Assembly (NCBI RefSeq): GCF_900143685.1
Contig: NZ_LT671675.1
Location: forward strand, 1,543,985-1,607,984
Direction of reading: 5' to 3'
Origin: Parolsenella massiliensis
GTDB taxonomy: Bacteria > Actinomycetota > Coriobacteriia > Coriobacteriales > Atopobiaceae
DNA: 64,000 nt
Both the position numbers and the translations under genes were made by a program. Shown one piece after another: positions 62,450-64,000 of the stretch; the first letter of the stretch is position 1, and each line of letters opens with the position of its first letter. The notes beneath the pieces were generated by a model, which saw only the letters and a list, made by a program, of their open reading frames with translations, was not told where the DNA came from and ran no database searches.

Positions 62450-62763
62450 GTTGGTCCCTCCCCTTTCGCCAGACAGCGAGTCAATGCTAGGGGATGCGTG
62501 CGCCCTTCAAGAGTGCGCGGTCCATCGGCACCCAACAGGAACCTGACAAAACCTGACAGCTGTTTTTTCGCATGAGAACGAACAAAGTCGCAGGTACGAG
62601 CCGCGTCGATTACAGCATGGTTGTGAAGGCAGCATGAACGAGAGCGCCATAAACCACTCAGCGATTGGCCCTTGCAATTTCCTTACAGACAGACTCGTCC
62701 CGCTTTGCTATCATGCCCATGTCATCGAGACGGCCACGTGCCCAGACACCGAGGAGGTGCCCC
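62450..62763. other. Intergenic region upstream of the mgtA leader
   Basis: About 310 bp. A direct repeat CCTGACAAAACCTGACAGCTG followed by six Ts (about 62541-62567) could be a weak terminator or operator. The mgtA promoter is probably near 62683-62714 (TTACAG ... TATCAT, spacing longer than ideal). No gene was recognised. Confidence 0.4.
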
Positions 62764-62865
62764 ATGTCCGAAGGTTCCAGTCACAGTCACAGTCGCAGAA
62801 CCCAGGTCCCACAGTCCGTGGAGGAGGCGACCGCCCTCGGGATGGCGGTCGCTCGTCGCGCGTAG
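62764..62865 (+). CDS. 33-codon leader ORF upstream of mgtA
   Basis: Starts with ATG at 62764 after a very good GAGGAGGTG ribosome site and encodes MSEGSSHSHSRRTQVPQ then SVEEATALGMAVARRA. The last third lies in a strong hairpin (GCGACCGCC-ctcgggat-GGCGGTCGC, 62827-62852). Further hairpins follow before mgtA: GCACAT-g-ATGTGC (62886-62898) and GGGCCC...GGGCCC (62904-62928). The layout (short ORF, hairpin, Mg2+ ATPase) recalls MgtL-type leader control, but it is not homologous to MgtL. Confidence 0.55.
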   Translation: MSEGSSHSHSRRTQVPQSVEEATALGMAVARRA

Positions 62866-62958
62866 CCGCAGGCCGTCGCGCGGTCGCACATGATGTGCCT
62901 CCAGGGCCCAGGCGTCTAGCCGGGGCCCTTCTCGTATCCCGGGATTGCGAGGTGCGCC

Positions 62959-64000
62959 ATGACGATGCGCAACCTCTTCGTCCGCGTGGACAAGAACAGC
63001 CAGAGCCCCGCAAGGAGGGGCAACCAGGCGGCCGGCCAACAGCAGTGGCTGCGCCACGCCGCAACTGCCGCGATGCCCGAGCTCTTCGCCGAGCTCAGCA
63101 GCTCCGAGGAGGGCCTCGCCTCCGAGCAGGTCGACGCCGCCCGTGAGTTCTATGGCGCAAACGCCGTGGCCCAGGCCACCAAGCGCCCGCTGCCGCTTCG
63201 CCTGCTCGCCGCGTTCGCGGACCCCTTCACCTACATCCTCGTATTCATCGCGGCGGTCTCGGTCCTCACGGACTGGATCTTCGCCACCGGCGCCGACCGA
63301 GACCTTTCCACCCCGCTCATCATTGGCACGATGGTGCTCGTCTCAGGCGTGCTCCGCTTCATTCAGGACGAGAAGAGCACCGTGGCCGCCGAGGCGCTGG
63401 CCGAGATGGTCGAGTCCACCGCCGAGGTCGAGCGAGACGGCGATGGCGGCAACGAGACACCCATCGACGAGATCGTCGTCGGCGACGTCGTGCACCTCTC
63501 CTCGGGCGACGTCGTCCCTGCCGACCTGCGCATTTTCTCCGCCCGCGACCTCTTCGTGAGCCAGGCCTCGCTCACCGGCGAGTCCGAGCCCGTCGAGAAG
63601 CGCGCGAGCCTGGCCGCAGACGCCAGCACCACGGCCACCGCCAGCGCCCCCGCCCTCACCGACCTCGAAAGCCTCGCGTTCATGGGCTCCACCGTCATCT
63701 CGGGAAACGCACGCGGCATCGTCGTGGCAACCGGCGCGCGCACGATGTTCGGCGAGGCCACCGGCACGCTCGCCGGCCGCAAGCGCGAGACCTCGTTCGA
63801 CGCAGGCATCAAGTCCACGAGCCACCTGCTCGTGCGCCTCATGCTCGCCATGCTGCCCGTGGTGTTCGTCGTCTCGGGCGCCACGAAGGGTGACTGGGTC
63901 TCCGCGCTGCTCTTCTCGCTGTCCGTCGCCGTGGGGCTCACCCCGGAGATGCTGCCCATGCTCGTCACCACCTGCCTGGGCAAGGGCGCCGTCGACCTCT
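62959..64000 (+). CDS. mgtA: Magnesium-translocating P-type ATPase, N-terminal part (runs off the right edge)
   Basis: First 347 codons from an ATG at 62959 with a GAGGTG site. MgtA/MgtB-type importer: a basic N-terminus, LSSSEEGLASEQVDAAREFY (MgtA N-domain), DPFTYILVFIAAVS (first membrane pair), LSSGDVVPADLRIFSARDLF (A domain), the conserved LTGESEPVEKR, and GLTPEMLPMLVTTCLGKGAVD just before the phosphorylation site. DKTGTL and the remainder lie outside the window. The class imports Mg2+ down its gradient and is normally induced by low Mg2+; the leader above is the likely control. Confidence 0.95.
   Translation, partial: MTMRNLFVRVDKNSQSPARRGNQAAGQQQWLRHAATAAMPELFAELSSSEEGLASEQVDAAREFYGANAVAQATKRPLPLRLLAAFADPFTYILVFIAAVSVLTDWIFATGADRDLSTPLIIGTMVLVSGVLRFIQDEKSTVAAEALAEMVESTAEVERDGDGGNETPIDEIVVGDVVHLSSGDVVPADLRIFSARDLFVSQASLTGESEPVEKRASLAADASTTATASAPALTDLESLAFMGSTVISGNARGIVVATGARTMFGEATGTLAGRKRETSFDAGIKSTSHLLVRLMLAMLPVVFVVSGATKGDWVSALLFSLSVAVGLTPEMLPMLVTTCLGKGAVDL

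Noticed and set aside
62634-63146. Alternative 170-aa frame over the mgtA leader
   Set aside because: Crosses the leader and the start of mgtA in a different frame; mgtA and the leader ORF both have better ribosome sites.

Overview
The window is high-GC, densely coded chromosomal DNA. Gene content and protein style point to an anaerobic, fermentative actinobacterium of the class Coriobacteriia, probably an Olsenella/Atopobiaceae-like gut organism. The evidence is a phosphoketolase, acyl-CoA dehydratase activases of the HgdC type, a flavodiiron protein, several short zinc-ribbon membrane proteins, a citrate synthase with no other TCA genes, and de novo NAD synthesis from aspartate. The genus is an inference. 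No rRNA, tRNA, CRISPR array or intact insertion sequence was found.

Layout. 1-5.8 kb: the start of argH, then a giant acyl-CoA dehydratase/activase fusion protein translationally coupled to a TetR regulator with palindromic operators. 6-9.3 kb: a membrane-anchored EEP-family phosphatase/nuclease, a small IS3-like remnant, a repeat-rich gap and cysK. 9.5-16.8 kb: rlmKL, kup (with a structured leader), citrate synthase and an ACT-domain protein. 17-26.2 kb: a VanZ-RDD membrane protein, then an iron or metallophore-like block: a YbtPQ/IrtAB-like heterodimeric ABC transporter, a divergent AraC regulator, a lipase, and a DUF3793-flavodoxin pair, with matching 18-bp palindromes in both divergent promoters. 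26.4-31.3 kb: nadA-nadB-nadC-niaR and trmB. 31.3-32.7 kb: an AT-richer islet (XRE regulator, DUF2975 membrane protein, secreted small protein). 32.8-36.7 kb: phosphoketolase with its probable LacI regulator and CpG-centred operators. 36.8-46 kb: zinc-ribbon proteins (one broken by a 139-bp direct-repeat insertion), a flavodoxin-SCP2-membrane fusion, MscS, PcrA and UppP. 46-52 kb: a universal stress protein, a secreted coiled-coil/RlpA-like protein, a DMT permease and an M16C peptidase. 52.2-55.3 kb: a second, two-gene dehydratase/activase system. 55.4-62.4 kb: nitroreductase, HAD phosphatase, MFS efflux, flavodiiron protein, an APC permease and an orphan protein. 62.7-64 kb: a 33-codon leader ORF followed by the start of a P-type Mg2+ ATPase (mgtA).

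The most unusual non-coding content is three classes of dispersed inverted-repeat elements. The first is a family of about 120 bp with terminal arms of up to 19 bp and a second internal stem (two tandem copies at 18.3-18.6 kb, one at 61.2 kb). The second is nested elements with outer arms of about 26-31 bp enclosing a strong central palindrome (two tandem at 7.6-8.1 kb, one related at 26.2 kb). The third is short palindromes built around a GGGGAC-type core that lie within a few bases of gene 3' ends at five places. The best candidates for new biology are these repeat families, the two-gene double-cubane-like reductase system, the mgtA leader ORF and the three-way-junction leader of kup.
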